Source: Zoroaster sp. YZ-2022 (lineage: Eukaryota > Echinodermata > Asteroidea > Forcipulatida > Zoroasteridae). Taken from it: a DNA stretch of 64,000 bases. Shown piece after piece: positions 22,794-35,180 of this stretch (the stretch's first letter is position 1; each line of letters opens with the position of its first letter). The DNA lies in the NCBI GenBank assembly GCA_029582265.1, contig CM055828.1, positions 11,138,942 to 11,202,941 on the forward strand, written 5' to 3'. The notes beneath the pieces were generated by a model. It had not been told where the DNA came from. It saw nothing but the letters and a program-made list of their open reading frames with translations, and made no database searches. A program made the translations under genes and the position numbers.

Positions 22794-25400
22794 TCCTTGA
22801 CAAGCTGAATGTATCCATGAAAGCTCGTGAAATATCAGATTTTCTTAACACAAGAACTACCATGTTTTGTTCAAGGTCATTGGGGCAGATCAAGTAATAT
22901 AGACCTGTAAAACCAACCTGTAGAAATATTCAACACACGTCCTGAGAAAAGTTCCTCACAGTTATTACTTCACTCTAAGTACACTGGTCAGGTAAATTAG
23001 GCAGAATTAATGGTCGGAATTAAACTGATAGATTGACAAATGTTTTCTAAAATGACAATAACTAAAAAAGAAATATTTTTGTTGGGTATACCAACATCCA
23101 CAACAGTTGTCATCTGAAGGCAGACATTTCACATGGGAATGAATACCAACAATCTGAATTTTAACAACACAAGGAAATATCATGGAACTTTCACCGTAGT
23201 TTGGTTTATAATACATTAGCTATACATGTATCTTGATTTTTATAAAGTTTGGACATTTACAACTTTTAAAACCCAAAGTGTATAGGAAAAATCCTATAAA
23301 TAATAGTAGAATGATATAGCTGAACATTGTAACGCACGATAAAAGCAAATAATTATAAACATGATTCTCCCAACCGTTTTCCCCTTCAAAGCTTTTATGT
23401 TTTTGGAGATGCCCAAAACCTTTTTTAATTTTCGATCTTTTTTTCAAGCCTGTGTTTTGATATATTTTTGTAATTTTTAATCAAACATAAGGTCAAGCCA
23501 GACCAAATTCTTAATTCATTATTATTAAGGACTGAAAACCTTATTAAGTAAAAGAGCAGATGTGGTTGAGAAGGATTATAGTTTCATACTGCACAGGAAA
23601 TGGGCATTGCTTCTGCAACCGTCCTTAGATTGTTTCAAATAAGGACTTAATGTTTGAGTTGTAAATTGTATTTCAACCCTTAAACCGCATAAGTACTACA
23701 GATGTTAGTTTTATGTATCGAACATTCAATTAGATATTTTAAGTTCGTCGAATATGCACGGGTATTAAATTATTCTACGTTATCATCGAAGACTTCCAGT
23801 GTCTATAGACATTTGTTATTGTGTTCATTTTATTTTAAATTTAGTTATTTTGTCAACAGGCTGAACTGGAAATAAAGTCCGTAAAATATTGTGGATAGTA
23901 TATGTTTCTTTTATTTGATTACTTTTGAATGTTTCTCCCGCTTCTAAATCATACATTTTGTCATAAAGGTCTGAATCCTATCAATAATCGACTGTAACAT
24001 GCGAAATTTGATGTTATCACTTTTTCTCTTTTTGCTCTTTTCCAGGCGTTTTATTGTTTATCCATAAATACATACATGTAAAAAGACTTAAAAAACAAAG
24101 AAGAAACAAATCACTTAAAGTTTGTCAGTGGTATACAAATGACACAATCTGTGTTTCAACATGAAAATTTCCAAGATTGAGCTAATTTGATTGAATCCAG
24201 CATGTGTAAACAACTAAAGCTAATGTAGATGTTTTCCATTGCAAGGCTCTGTCATATAATAAGTTCTTTGTTGGTTTTAAGCCCAAAAATTATACAATCA
24301 GTTGTATTTATGTGATCTGTTTACGTACTGGGGACATTTGTACATGTAGTGTATGCTCATTGCATTGCATTGTAGTTTCATTGTTTCAACTGTCCATTAT
24401 AAATAGTGACTCCCCAAATGTCCGATGTTAATTCAGGGAGCTAGCACGTTTCGGGAAAAATCATTAAAAAAATGGTCTATAATGATAAATAGAAAATGGT
24501 CATTCTTGGGTTAGTGACACGGAGAAGGTTTTCCTCCATGCAGTGACCATCAATAATGTCAAAACCACAACCACGTGTATCCTAGTGAAAGATGGATCTT
24601 TTCAAATTAAACATCTACAGTACCTTCGATGGTGAAGCAGTCTCATATGTCCCCTTCCATTCTGATTGTTTCGTAACAATTTTTTCTGTTTTTTCCCCGT
24701 TTAAGATATGGATGTAACAGCTTATTACCGCGACATTACCATTCGCAGATCTGCTGTTTCATTTGCCGCTTTCTACACCGATAAAATGAATGATTAAAAG
24801 ATAGGGGTAACATCAAAGAGTCTATATTATTGGCTAAACAATAAAATCCAAGCTGTGTTGTCATTAAAGATGGTGGTTGAATTAGCTATTATTCCTTTGA
24901 AAATTCGGGGTCTGAGTTTTAGTTCCTCCAAATATATGTGGTTCGATATTTTATGTTGTTAGTAATGGGGAACATTAAAAGCAATGAGTCATTCGAAATG
25001 AATCAGTCTAAACTGCTGCTTATGTAAGTTTTAATTGTTAAAAACCGTCTATAAGGATGACTAAGAACTTGAGGATGTTGTGGTTTTGTTTTATACGTAG
25101 GACATAACTAGGCCCCAGTAAAGATGTTTCAATGACTCAAAATATTAGTAGATTTTATACCCAAAAGATTTAACGCCAAAAATACTACCGTATATGGCTA
25201 AATGGTGGACGTTATTAAAACAAACCGTCGATCAATGCCATTTAATTGATTTCCAAAAGTTATTGTAAAATTGATCGAAAAATAGTTCAAAAATAATGTC
25301 TACGTTCGTCTTAAAATGATGTTTGCAACCGGGAAATGTATCTATGCTTTTGGGAAATACGGGTAATATGTATGTATAAGACTGATGTCAGAAGATTTGA
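22794..25400. other. Non-coding stretch
   Basis: AT-rich DNA with only short chance frames. I see no repeats or RNA genes. Confidence 0.5.
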
Positions 25401-26029
25401 ATTGTGGGCCTATTGGGTTTTTTGATATCACATTTAACCAATTTACAGTAAATGAAAATTTATATTTTCATTTATTTGGATCAAATATTTTAATAAAAAA
25501 CAAATTTTTTATTATTATTATTTTATTTCCCCATTCCTTTGGGAGTCATACAACCTTTTTTTATTTCATTTTGTCTTTCATACAATACAACAAAATATTA
25601 CTACCATTTACTACAAAAATTAAGTCGTCAATTAAAATTCAATAAACTAAAAAAAAGTATAAAGTATAATCACTATAATTTAAATTATATGTATACAATC
25701 TCTTGAAACAATACCATTGTCTGTTCATTAATGCAAAAAAAATTCAATTATGAAATATTAATATTATTATATTATCACGATGTCTTCGTTGAGAAATGTT
25801 TTTCAAATTGATATCTCTATATTTCATCAAAGACTTTACACATAGCATTATTTTTGCCATACATTATAAGGAAACTTTTTAGAAAGTCTACCCTTCTAAT
25901 TCGAGCATATATTTAATGCTCTTCGTAAAAAAACCCTTTAAGTCTTGCATTTATTTTTTCTTTACACCTGTTATAACACCTGTCCCCTATAATTTGTGTA
26001 GTTTCAATTAATAATAAAGGACATCTGTT

Positions 26030-29000
26030 CATTTTCTCCATAACCCGGATTGGTTTCTATATCATATAGAAATGCTTATTACCACTGTAAACCCTCAATA
26101 AGTTTTCTATGATGATGACGATGACCAAGTTTTGTTACAAAAAAAGAGATGTTCCAGAGCCAATTTCTGTTTGTAAAGTCCAATTTGTTGTCTTCCCCTT
26201 TTTCCATTTTGACAACTTATCTTTTGTGGTAATGTCCTGTTTTAGTCTAAATCTTATCACTGTGTTCTAAAATTCTATTGCAGGGGCCCAAATTTCGTCC
26301 CAATTTAGGTTTCTACTTATTTTCAATTTAATTTGCCACTCATTTGACCTGTGGTGGTATAAAAGGTACTTATTAGACTGCAATAAAATTTTTAAACCCG
26401 AGACCTTGGATATAGTATGAGTCCCTTCTAATTTAAATACAGAGAGTTACAAAAGATTAGCGGTCCTTCTTTTTTCAAAAATTTTTTCAATTATTCCTTT
26501 TCTACCCGGGGCCATTTTCTTCCCAGGTTTATTTTTAATATTACACCTCTTCGTTAGCTCCTTAAAGAATTGAAATGTTGGTTTTAACAACATGTCTTAA
26601 GTTAATTATTCCATATTTCTTTTTGAGTCTAAAAACGTTCCGCCTCCCGTAATCAAAAGAGTTATTCCCATAAGGGTGACAATATGCTTTATTTAACAAC
26701 CCAAATAATTGCAACCCCGCCGCTTGTTTTTATAAAGGCATTAATGACGCCCCCAAAAAACGACGGGTTCCGGACCAATCCGTTTAGTATTGTTCAAGAT
26801 AAACCAGCCAAGTTTGTCGTCTCCCTGCCCTACCAAGCCAATAGTCAAATAAGTTTTCCAATTTCCCCTTTGGGGATATTTCTGCATTGTGTTTAAGGCC
26901 TCAGTTAAAACCCCAAATTAATAAGTCCTGCCCCACTTTTGTGTTGGGTCCCTTTATTGTATCCTTTTATTGCCCGGGTCCCCGACCAATAAAATTCCCC
27001 AAATTAATCGTTTAATTTTTGATCGTGACCCGACACGAGATCACAGAACCAAAAAAAGGCAAACTGCTACCCACAAGACAATTAACTCCCAAACGATTTA
27101 GCCTTCATTGTAAATGATCTTCCTTTCCAACTATTCAGTAATTTTTTTGCTTGGAAATTTCCCTTTCATCCCAGTTTTCTGGCTGGATTTCTTCCAAAAT
27201 AAATACCAATATTTCAATTTATGGTTCGTCCTTTCAAAATTTTCTGGTTTCTTTCCCTATTTTTCCATTTTCCCAACCACAATCCTCGGGTTTTGGGGCA
27301 TTAATTTAGAACCAGATCCTTCCCCATGTAAAAATATTCCAAATTTTCAAAATCTGAATCCGGGTGAAAATATGCTCATATCAGGTTTTGTATTTTTAAA
27401 TGTTTTGGCAGCTCCAGACCTTTAAAGTTTTTCTAATCATATTCAGCCCCGCAGATGGCTACAAGATGGAGACATTATTTTGGGATAAGGGTTTCTAAAT
27501 AGTCTTAATCCATTCTATTAGACTCCGGGCCCCATTGCTCCATTCTGGCAGCCCATCAATTGACAACCCTTTTCCTGATAATGTTTATTATCGCTGTCTA
27601 TTTAAATTAACGAATCTGTGGATCTTACCACCATTAAAGTCATGATATTTCCCTTGACCCGCAAGTTTGATTTCCGATCAAGTAGGATAAGTTTAAGACG
27701 CTTGTAATGCCCTTCAACCCATCAGATTGGCCCGATTGAAACGGTCTTAATCGTGGTAACTGATCCATCGATCCTTTGATTCTTAGAATTTTGACGAACA
27801 TGTTTGACGGTTAAAATTTTAACAAATTAATGTTTAATCAACCATGAGATCTATTGATCAACAGGAGATCATCTATCTTGAACGTGGGTGGAAAACCCTT
27901 GACAACAAAAAATTTTCATCTCAACCCCGCATCACAATGATTGTGAGGAGTCTCACCTGAGTTCGCGAAACATGAAGCCCATGGTCAGCAATGACCTCCC
28001 GGGGTTCAATCTTTAAAATGTCATCCATCCCGATCGTGAAAGAATCGCACCACAATCGATCCGATCGCAAAGAACGATTTTGGATGATCGTCGGAACGTT
28101 CCAAACCCCTCCACATGATCGTCCAAACGACGATCGTATGATCGCCGATCGACAACGGGGACTCACAAATTATGGAACGTATCTGATCATCTAAGGAGAC
28201 GATCGACAGATCGGTCATCTAAAATTTGACCAATCGTGCCTATATCGCATCCAAGCGCCCCAAAATGTCAGAACGTATCGACTGCACAACTCGCATCCAA
28301 ACGTGAAATTTCAGAAAGGAAAAAATTCCACGATCAGTGAATGGCCAATCCGTTCTACGATCGAAGACAGGGGAACCTAGCATTAGACATTTTGTTAAAA
28401 TTTTTATAATCTACATTAAGAAGGCTTATTGGTCGCCAAATTGTTTAAATTTTCCTCTGTCCTTTGTTCTTATATAATTTAACGAGTGGGTTTCATTGAA
28501 TTCAGAAGTCTCTTTTTAATTTCAATTACCAATTTACAAAATCGTTTTTAATTACTTCCCAAAAGCTATATAAACTCTACGGTTAGTCCGTTAAGCCCGG
28601 AGCTTTATCTCTATTCATTTCAAGGAGTTTGTGCAGTTCATTCACCCCATTTCTTTTCAATGTTTGTAACCATTTCTTCAAACTGAATTGTTAAAATTTG
28701 CAAAAAGTTTTGCATATGATGGTTGTTTGTTTTGTCAGAAGAAAAAAAGCTCGTAAAAAACCATTTTACATGTTTCATAATTGATGTCGTATTGTTCAAG
28801 AAATCTCCTTTGTCATTTGTTAAAACATTTATATAGTTAAATTGTCGCTGTTGTTTAACTGCTTCAAAGAAGTATTTGGGATTTTCACCGTATTTGTTTA
28901 TTTGTATGGAGTTGAGTTTTGCTTTTGCCATTCTTTTTCTTTCAAATGTTTAAATTTTTTCCCCAATATCGTCTAGTTCGGGCTTATTTGTAATATCAGG

Positions 29001-29820
29001 ATTACTGACAAGAAATTGTATTTTGATCTAGTTGATACTTTTCCCTTTCCCCGTTCAAAATAATTTGCCTCTCCTGCTTTCATAATTTCTTTAAGTCGAT
29101 TTTTCCAAGATCCAACCACTCCATAATATCTTTGCACTTAGTTTTTGTGTTTTCCAAAATTCCAAAAACCCCTGTATTTTTGTTTACAAATTTCATCTGT
29201 CAGCAGGTCTTTCCACATATCCACTTCCAGGTCCTTTTTATTAGAAAAATTTTTAATTGAACAATAATTTTATTTTATCGGATAAGTGTTGGTTCAACTG
29301 ATATTTGTTTTATTTTTTTTGCAAGTTTTCGGATGCCAGAATGAATCAATTGACTTTTTTTCCTTAGGGGCCCTTTGGGTAAAAAGTACTTTGTAGTTTC
29401 ATGGAAAGTTTTCCAGATCAATTAGTCAAAGGGCTGTATAAAATTAAGTAAAACATTTCTACTGTTTTCACGTATTTCGTATTGGTCGATTTGACAGTTA
29501 AGATCACGGCTATAATACAAATATTTAATTGATTTTTTTTGAAATAAATTTTCACTTTAAAGAAGAGGTCTTTTCGGGCAATCAAATTTGGGATACACTG
29601 AGAAGAGAGAAATTGTGTTTTGTGAATATGGATGTCCCTTGACCCACCTTCCATTTTTATCACCCCGATAGTTAGTTAATGATATACCACTTTTGTTCGA
29701 TCGTTTAGTGCCACACCGACTATTTGTCGTGCCGTGGCTAAAATAAATGTCCCTCCCCCTTGTTGCGCCAAACCATCCGTCAGCCTCTACATGTGGGTCT
29801 CCTGAAGTAAACACAGCAAT
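26030..29820 (-). pseudogene. LINE ORF2 (endonuclease-reverse transcriptase) pseudogene
   Basis: On the minus strand, 29,814-29,557 contains a segment with RGRDIYFSHGTTNSR, like the middle of an APE-type endonuclease domain. A clean 97-codon frame at 28,931-28,638 has GENPKYFFEAVKQQR, the typical linker between endonuclease and RT. It is followed by a DKAPGL block near 28,590 (first RT motif) and RPISLLNVDYK near 28,440-28,405. After the interruption, LIEWIKTI (about 27,515-27,490) and the C-terminal GAGLINLGF block (about 26,938-26,912) are recognisable. The catalytic aspartate box should lie near 27.3-27.4 kb but is not readable. Many stops and frameshifts make it inactive. The full ORF2 would have been about 1,000-1,200 residues. 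Confidence 0.65.
27560..28380. mobile_element. Insertion of GATCG-rich DNA within the LINE RT domain
   Basis: The spacing between the RPISLLNVDYK block (28,405) and the LIEWIKTI block (about 27,515) is several hundred bases longer than in related RTs, and the DNA between them does not read as RT. Its core, about 27,860-28,390, is dense in GATCG/CGATC (for example around 28,030-28,080, 28,119-28,152 and 28,199-28,212) and in short palindromes, unlike its surroundings. This suggests a younger non-coding element nested in the LINE. I could not identify terminal repeats or a target duplication, so both edges are approximate. Confidence 0.5.
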
Positions 29821-30289
29821 TTTCTTTTTTAAACAGTAAACTTTTAGATAGTTTTCAAACCGTTAACATTATGAGGCTATTGCGCATGCCATCAGGAGAA
29901 TCACACTGATATAAATTATACGTTGGTGGAGTTTAAATTTGAAACATTATTAATTAAATATCCCGTCTTCCTCTTCCCCTTTCCTTTTTTTGTGTTCGGC
30001 GGTTTAGAGGATACGGGTTTTTTCCGGGCCATAGCCCTGCCCCTTTTCTTTCTAAACGCTGTAAACTACTGTCTGTATAGGGGAAACCCAAAACTTCATA
30101 GTCTCTTCGTTTCTCGGTTCTTCTTGTCTTATGCATTCGTCTCTGATATCATTTCTTCTTCTTCCGAGACCCTTTTCCGGGGTGTATTCGTCGCCCTTCC
30201 CGATTGTTCCTGGTTTCTATTTTTCTGCGTGCGTGCATAGTATCGTCATCCACGCATTCCTATGCTTCAAAGTTTCCATTGCTATTTTC

Positions 30290-31000
30290 TTGTCAAACTG
30301 CTGGCTTCGTCGCGTTCTGATTTGTTTGTTTTTCAGCCGATTGCCCTGCTGGTTTGTTGGTCGGCGTTTCGTTGGGTGTTCTTTCTGTTGGTTTAAGCCA
30401 TATCCGTTTTCTGCTTGTCTGTGGTTGTTTAGAGTACTTCTTCCAGTTTTCCTCGTCTTTTTTCGGTTCTCTTTGTCTTTTCTTCACCCCTTTTTTGTTT
30501 GGTTTCTTCTTCTGCTTGATCTGTCATTTCGCCCCTGATATTTTGGTGGTGTTTTCTTTTGTGATATCTTCCTTGTTCTCTTTTTTTTTTTTTCGCCTGT
30601 TGTTCTTTTTTCCATTCGGTTTTTTTGCTTTGTTCTTAGTTCTCCTCTTGTTAATCTTGTTTGTGGTGCGATTGTTGTGTATTCCATACCATCCGAAGCA
30701 TCGCTTTCGTTTTCGTGGTCATTTTGGTTTTCATTGTCTTCGTGTAGTTAAAATTGGGTTGGTTGTTCTCCTCTTCCCATATCGTCCCTTCATCTCTGCC
30801 TCGCTGTCGTCGTTGTGGTCTCTGGCCCGTGGGCGCGGCTTCCGCAGATAAAACATCTCCTCTGAGGTCGCAGTTCGGCGCTATAGATTGGGGCTTGGCA
30901 AATGCGACACGTCTTCTGTTGTCCTTTGGTTAACGGGATATTGAAAGTCGATTTTAATAAAGCTGGAAAAGGTTTTAATGTCTTTATGAGAAGGCTTTAC
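30290..31000 (-). pseudogene. LINE ORF1 remnant with CCHC-like fingers and basic tail
   Basis: On the minus strand, about 30,930-30,830 encodes CRICQAP, a short gap, then RRCFICGSRAH, resembling two zinc-knuckle modules in which some ligands are lost. Further along (about 30,690-30,290) the frames are very rich in Lys, Arg, Thr and Gln, as in the basic C-terminal part of many Tx1-like ORF1 proteins. ORF1 proteins bind the element's RNA. Frames change repeatedly. The + strand frames over the same DNA are Phe/Leu-rich shadows of this basic tract. Confidence 0.5.
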
Positions 31001-31556
31001 CCATTTTCACTTTCTTTTGTCCAAGGTGTGGTATGTCTTCGCACGTTTTCAACTGTTCCGTATGCATGAGCGGCCCCCCACCACGTTTATCGCTCATTTC
31101 TATGGTATTTTTCATAAACCACAGTAGAATTAATTATGTTGGTCTTTCACACTCCAGAGCTGTCCATTCATTGCTATGCCATTGTAGCTATTAATTGCAT
31201 TCTTTTATCCGTAAATGTACATTATCCAGCCTCTGTTCAATTGGGCTATGCACTTTGTTTTCTTCAAAGAATGGAGTGGCGTTGTTACTTCCTCGGGCTC
31301 AATTTCTATATCCCTTTTCGTAGAATCTAATCCCTGTTTGGGCGGAAGGCCTGGGTTTGGATGACTACCCATTTTACTACGTGCCGTGATGTCAAACCAC
31401 CTGCAAGCCCTTCTGTTCGTCTTTAATTATTGTTTGTCAATGATGTACTTTATACTTCACCCTTTTGAATAAGGTTGAATTTTGGTGACGATTTTCCTTT
31501 TAAAAGGGTGAAAAACCACGTTGTCCGACTGTTTTCGCAGCTGCTGTTACAGTCGT

Positions 31557-31648
31557 GCTGCTATTGTTATTGTTGTTGCTGTTGCTGCTGCTGTGTGTTG
31601 CTTGTGTTGTTGTTGTTTGCTTGTTGTTGTTGTTGTTGTTGTTGTTGG

Positions 31649-31682
<34 letters not shown>

Positions 31683-31683
31683 A
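31557..31683. repeat. (TTG)n / (TGC)n microsatellite
   Basis: TTG repeats with TGC interruptions. They generate the Cys/Val-rich open frames at 31,475-31,820, which are not genes. The tract lies next to the inferred 5' side of the minus-strand LINE. Confidence 0.95.
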
Positions 31684-34095
31684 ATTTCGCATTAGCACAG
31701 CATTTAAAAAAAGATCTTGTTTTCCTTTCTGTTGGTTACACTGGAGTCGGCTACGTCCCGCCTTTGATCTCGGGTGTCTTTCGCAGAACCTTGCTGTCCT
31801 TAGAGTGCCGCCTGTGGTAATTCATTTCAACAGATGTTCCTATTAACAAAGAACATGCCACACTTGCCTCTCATGGCCCTCTATCCAGTTTTGAATTAGA
31901 CAATTTTATGCGTCAATTTTAAGGTGGTTAACGAAAATAGCCCGTGTTACCTGGGGGAAATGTTGATGATAATCATGATGCTAAAAAAAGCAGGAGCATC
32001 TTCAACCAACGGGGTATTGAGAGATTTTCTGAATATAATAAATTTTTATTTTTTAGACCTTTTTCGACTGTATACTTTTTTTGATAACCGTATAGGCCCT
32101 ATATATCTTAGAGTTAATTGTTTCCCCGAATGATACCTATAAATCAAGGCATAGCAGTCAAAAACATGTCGCTTATATCTTTTTTAGACCAATATTTTCA
32201 TGATGAGTTAAATTTGGATCTTTGATTTGTTCATTTTGTTTTAATTTGTGATTTCATGATGATGTTATTCTATCACAATTAGAGGGGTATCATAAAAATC
32301 AGCCTTTTAAATGATTTTTCTCATTGAGGATTATGACAAATCCATCGGGCATCGTAAAGGCGATTAGGCCCTAATTTTTCTCGACATTCACTTTTAGTCT
32401 TTTTTTAAAAATTTTAAACACATTTTCACTTTGTACCCTTCTAACTTCAATTGGTTAAATTTAAACATGGGAAACAGAGTCAATTCAAGATGTGATTTGT
32501 TTTTGTTGTTTTTATTTGTTACCGTATTCCGAGAATGATTGCAGTATTTTGAAATCTCTACAGGTTTTCTGTTAAAAGAATGACGATTTGTAGTTTGGAA
32601 CAACTTTTATCAATTTAAACGCCCTTTCATCCAAGTTGGGTAACCTAATAAGGGGTTTGTAAAATCCACCACCATGCACCGTCAGATACGTCATAAACCG
32701 ACTGCATGATCGTTTACAATTGTTTGTCTAACCATACACAGCGGATAAAATCCCTTTATTGGCCAGTTTAGTTTCCAAAAAGGAAACAAAACAGCGATAT
32801 GTGTCGACAATGTTAACTGTCGTTTTATATCATTGAATATTTTTTGGTGGGGAGTACAAGGCAGCTCTTCATCTCAGTTTGGGTATTGACTTTAATAGAG
32901 AATTAGCTGTCAAAAAGCTTACCAACCTTAACCCAACGCACTAGACCCTAGTTGCTAGGTACCATCTCATCTTCCAAATCCCCCAAAACTGCAATGAGGA
33001 TTTTGGAGGATTGAGGAGGGTTTGTTAGCACTAGATATAAATAATTTGGTTTCATTGAACCCAGCAGGTTCTTTCTGTGACATTTTGCTTGAAAAGAACC
33101 TATGTTCGAAACGTAACCAATACATTTATTTTGCATATGTTGATTGATTTTTTTGTTCACAATGATTATTTTAGACTATGACTAGTTCCTATTTAATTAT
33201 TTAATACCAAGCAGCCCAAATTGTCAGTACAAAAAACAACAAAGGACACTTGTTTTGGCCACATGAGCATGAATGGCCAGCTGAGCTAGACAGTGAAGAT
33301 ATGCTGCACTTGTATCAAACCCAGTTAGTCAGAACCAGTTTCCATTATATTCAAACCAGAAACCAATCTAAATATTGTGAGTGTCTACTGAATTTTAATA
33401 TGATTTAATTTGATGTGGCAACAGCAATATTCTACTTTGATGAGAATTACAAACTATTTTAAATTTAAAGGGACTGGAAAATTATACCCCAAATCGTATT
33501 TATTGAAAATGCTCCAATATATGATGTCAGAGTCAGTGTGATTTGAAAAGTTTTAATCCTGAAAATGGGTAGCGGGTGGCTCCAGTTAATTTATTTCTTC
33601 GTTACTTTCTTTCGGACATTTGAGGGAACGGGGTTTGTAAAAACTTAAACATGAAAAACTGAGAAATCACAGGTCCGCATAGGCCTACATGTAGATGACG
33701 TAAGCATAATGTAATAATTACCCTGTCGTGATCCATGGTACCACCGGGATATAGGGGCCCTTCCCCACAATATATTTTTTATGTGTTATGTGATGTTATG
33801 TATATTATAAGAGAGAACTCACGCCGCCCTTTGTGTTTGTTGTAAATTCACCAGTGCCTTGGGGTTACCCAGCTCCGAACTACCCCCGGCGGCGGAAAAT
33901 CCCCAAGAGTGTCTTGGCCGCCCAAAAAACCCCAGACGTCGTCGTTTGCGCGAGAGGGGGAAAAATGTTTGGTCGTTTCCCGTAGAAACCCCTTTAACCC
34001 GGCTGCGCCCCCGCCCGCTGTGGTTTCTCACGGGCATGTTTCATTGCGTAAGGCAAAAACCCTCCACTGCCCATCTCCGACACAAAGCCGTTTAC
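31684..34095. other. Non-coding stretch up to the assembly gap
   Basis: No gene or repeat is supported. The last ~250 bases (from about 33,840) are suddenly GC-rich with paired homopolymers (CCCC, AAAA, GGGG). This may reflect a different sequence class or poor consensus at the contig edge. Open frames there run into the Ns and are not called. Confidence 0.5.
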
Positions 34096-34595
34096 NNNNN
34101 NNNNNNNNNNNNNNNNNNNNNNNNNNNNNNNNNNNNNNNNNNNNNNNNNNNNNNNNNNNNNNNNNNNNNNNNNNNNNNNNNNNNNNNNNNNNNNNNNNNN
34201 NNNNNNNNNNNNNNNNNNNNNNNNNNNNNNNNNNNNNNNNNNNNNNNNNNNNNNNNNNNNNNNNNNNNNNNNNNNNNNNNNNNNNNNNNNNNNNNNNNNN
34301 NNNNNNNNNNNNNNNNNNNNNNNNNNNNNNNNNNNNNNNNNNNNNNNNNNNNNNNNNNNNNNNNNNNNNNNNNNNNNNNNNNNNNNNNNNNNNNNNNNNN
34401 NNNNNNNNNNNNNNNNNNNNNNNNNNNNNNNNNNNNNNNNNNNNNNNNNNNNNNNNNNNNNNNNNNNNNNNNNNNNNNNNNNNNNNNNNNNNNNNNNNNN
34501 NNNNNNNNNNNNNNNNNNNNNNNNNNNNNNNNNNNNNNNNNNNNNNNNNNNNNNNNNNNNNNNNNNNNNNNNNNNNNNNNNNNNNNNNNNNNNNN
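34096..34595. other. Assembly gap, 500 N
   Basis: Exactly 500 undetermined bases, a round number typical of an unsized scaffold gap. Distances and frames across it have no meaning. Confidence 0.99.
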
Positions 34596-35150
34596 TAAAA
34601 TTTTTTGTTTAACTAAGATTTTTCCCGGGTGTTCCCTAAATTGTTTTGAGTAGTATATATAAGTGCACATATAATTGCTTGTCTAGTGGAGTGAATTCTT
34701 CTCTGAAGCTATACAGGATTCTGATAAAATATCATATTCGTTAGTAAAATAATATAGGCTCAAGTCGCTTGTGGACTTTCAAGAATTTTAGAAAACACAG
34801 ACTGTATCGCAATATAGGTCTATTATACCGATGTCATGTTTCACATCCACTTTTACAGGTACTGCTTTGGCTATTTTTCAAGTGTCAGGAAAACTCCAGT
34901 TAATATACAAGGCTTGTTACTAAGCACCCCAATGGCTTGGCTAAGGCAAACAGTTTTGGGTTTCTTGGAATTGCATGGTACTTGATGATGATGATGACAT
35001 GAGTTTTTTTGTTTTGCAATCTTTTTTTTTGGCACGTGGCATCACAAGTGTATTCCTTCAACGTTCAGATATGGATGCATTTACCACAGATATTTAACCA
35101 TTGCGCACAACCCCTTGAAACATTATCAATCATGTAATAATGCATCTATT
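34596..35150. other. Non-coding stretch with one exon-like block
   Basis: The block at 35,030-35,085 shares GGCACGTGGCATCACAAGT with the candidate exon at 36,590-36,610 and TTCAACGTTCAGATA with 38,813-38,830. It is preceded by a polypyrimidine run, as an acceptor would be. It may be a decayed copy of that exon. Nothing else is seen. Confidence 0.35.
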
Positions 35151-35151
35151 C

Positions 35152-35180
35152 CTTCCTTCCTTCCTTCCTTCCTTCCTTCT
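35152..35180. repeat. (CTTC)n microsatellite
   Basis: About seven copies of a CCTT-type tetranucleotide. Confidence 0.9.

Larger units (their letters stand above)
25500..31556 (-). mobile_element. Tx1/L1-like LINE on the minus strand, decayed and interrupted
   Basis: Reading the minus strand from about 31.5 kb down, traces appear in LINE order: a basic ORF1 with CCHC-like fingers (30.9-30.3 kb), an endonuclease segment (29.8-29.4 kb), a linker (28.93-28.64 kb), reverse transcriptase (28.6-27.3 kb, interrupted) and a C-terminal region (27.0-26.7 kb). An AT-rich tail follows to about 25.5 kb, where minus-strand A/T-rich repeats could be the 3' end. The 5' side abuts a (CAA)n tract when read on this strand. 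The ends are approximate; no target duplication was found. Order and motifs match the L1/Tx1 group. Confidence 0.65.

Noticed and set aside
29923..30851. Plus-strand Phe/Leu-rich frames resembling a membrane protein
   Set aside because: They are the complement of the Lys/Arg-rich ORF1 tail of the minus-strand LINE.
31475..31820. Cys- and Val-rich frames
   Set aside because: Produced by the (TTG)/(TGC) microsatellite.
33859..34670. Long open frames of up to 264 codons across the gap
   Set aside because: Most codons are N; frames through an unsized gap are meaningless.
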